NCBI GenBank assembly: GCA_018260275.1
Contig: JAGLBK010000120.1
Coordinates: forward strand, 1-8,175
DNA length: 8,175 nucleotides
Source of the DNA: Deinococcus sp.
GTDB lineage: Bacteria; Deinococcota; Deinococci; Deinococcales; Deinococcaceae
Direction: 5' to 3'
This document shows positions 7,655 to 8,175 of this stretch, piece by piece. How positions within the stretch are numbered: position 1 is the first letter of the stretch; the number at the start of each line of letters is the position of its first letter. Under the pieces are notes generated by a model. It worked only from the letters and a program-made list of their open reading frames with translations. It did not search any database and was not told the DNA's origin. A program made the position numbers and the translations under genes.

Positions 7655-8175
7655 TCAATCGAAGTCCACCGTCCACCACGCTTCACGCTGGGCGGCGAGG
7701 CGGGCGCGGGGGTCGCTCATGCTTTCCAGGGCGGCGGTCAGGCCCTGCCAGTCCTGCTCACTCATGGGGTCGATGCTCAGCGCCCGCTGGTAGAACTGCG
7801 CGGCTTCCTTGGGTTTGCCCGCGGTAATTGCCGCCTGCGCCGCCACGCCCAGCAGGCTCATCTGGGTCTGTTCGAGCCGGGCACGGACATCGTCGACCCA
7901 GGGGCTATCGGCTCCGGGCAAAAAGGTGCCGTACTGGCTGACCAGTTCCTTGAGTTCCTCGAAGCCCAGGCTGCCCTGCTCAGCCTGCCCGGCCAGCAGT
8001 TCGTAGCGCTGCACGTCGTAGTCGGGTTTCAGGTCGTCGGCCAGGGCATATTTGCGGTTCTGACTGACGACTGCCTCGTTGTTCAGGCTTTTGCGCAGGC
8101 GGTGCAGCGTCGTGTGAAACAGGCTGCTGGCCCGCGACTCGTCCTTCTCGGGCCACAGCGCCTCGGCGGCTTCCC
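7655..8175 (-). CDS. SARP/BTAD-type transcriptional regulator, 5' end beyond the window
   Basis: The visible 172 residues form the C-terminal part of a protein whose start lies past 8175; the frame is open from the right edge to the TGA at 7655-7657. The first residues, LWPEKDESRASSLFHTTLHR followed by LRKSL, match the recognition helix region of the OmpR-like winged helix in SARP-type activators, and VVSQNRKYAL is the wing. After a short linker, YGTFLPGADSPWVDDVRARL and the repeated helices with GKPKEAAQFYQRALSIDPMS form the bacterial transcriptional activator domain (BTAD), which is TPR-like. It therefore probably binds DNA and controls nearby or distant genes, but the targets are unknown. 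The GTG at 8012-8014 is only an internal codon, since the DNA-binding part continues upstream of it. The protein ends right after the BTAD (WWTVDFD), so any further domain would have to be N-terminal. It is convergent with sucA and shares its terminator. Confidence 0.85.
   Translation of the reverse strand, partial: EAAEALWPEKDESRASSLFHTTLHRLRKSLNNEAVVSQNRKYALADDLKPDYDVQRYELLAGQAEQGSLGFEELKELVSQYGTFLPGADSPWVDDVRARLEQTQMSLLGVAAQAAITAGKPKEAAQFYQRALSIDPMSEQDWQGLTAALESMSDPRARLAAQREAWWTVDFD

Noticed and set aside
7809..8006. Plus-strand 65-codon frame inside the regulator gene
   Set aside because: Shadow of the minus-strand BTAD frame, which has family motifs along its length.

Overview
The window is a high-GC bacterial chromosome segment. 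It most likely comes from Deinococcus or a close relative in Deinococcota. The support is indirect: several start codons have no Shine-Dalgarno sequence but carry a TANNNT -10-like box 6 to 8 bases upstream, which is the leaderless arrangement well known in Deinococcus. The gene complement and the C-rich, hairpin-prone intergenic DNA also fit. I could not run a database search, so genus is an inference.

Layout from left to right: a short leader with a small hairpin (1-120); an M20-family metallopeptidase on + (121-1209); a convergent beta-class carbonic anhydrase on - (1227-1955); a 35-bp divergent intergenic region; a small coiled-coil/helical protein of unknown function on + (1991-2362); the small bacterial signal recognition particle RNA on - (2402-2503), with a near-consensus promoter and a T-tract; a gene-free stretch of about 530 bp (2540-3057) holding a roughly 130-bp imperfect palindromic element and a 16-bp tandem duplication; a seven-helix membrane protein with a beta-rich extracytoplasmic domain on + (3058-4536); the E1 component of 2-oxoglutarate dehydrogenase, sucA, on + (4693-7554) with its own candidate promoter; a bidirectional terminator (7577-7603); and the 3' part of a SARP/BTAD-type transcriptional regulator on -, cut by the right edge (7655-8175).

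The genes do not form one pathway. They look like independently transcribed housekeeping and accessory units: central metabolism (sucA), CO2/bicarbonate interconversion (carbonic anhydrase), protein targeting (SRP RNA) and peptide turnover (M20 enzyme). sucA stands without sucB behind it and is closed by a strong terminator, so the E2 and E3 subunits must be encoded elsewhere.

I see no phage, CRISPR, toxin-antitoxin or biosynthetic cluster. The parts least explained by known families are the membrane protein at 3058-4536, the palindromic element at 2758-2888, and the pattern of -10-like boxes abutting start codons.
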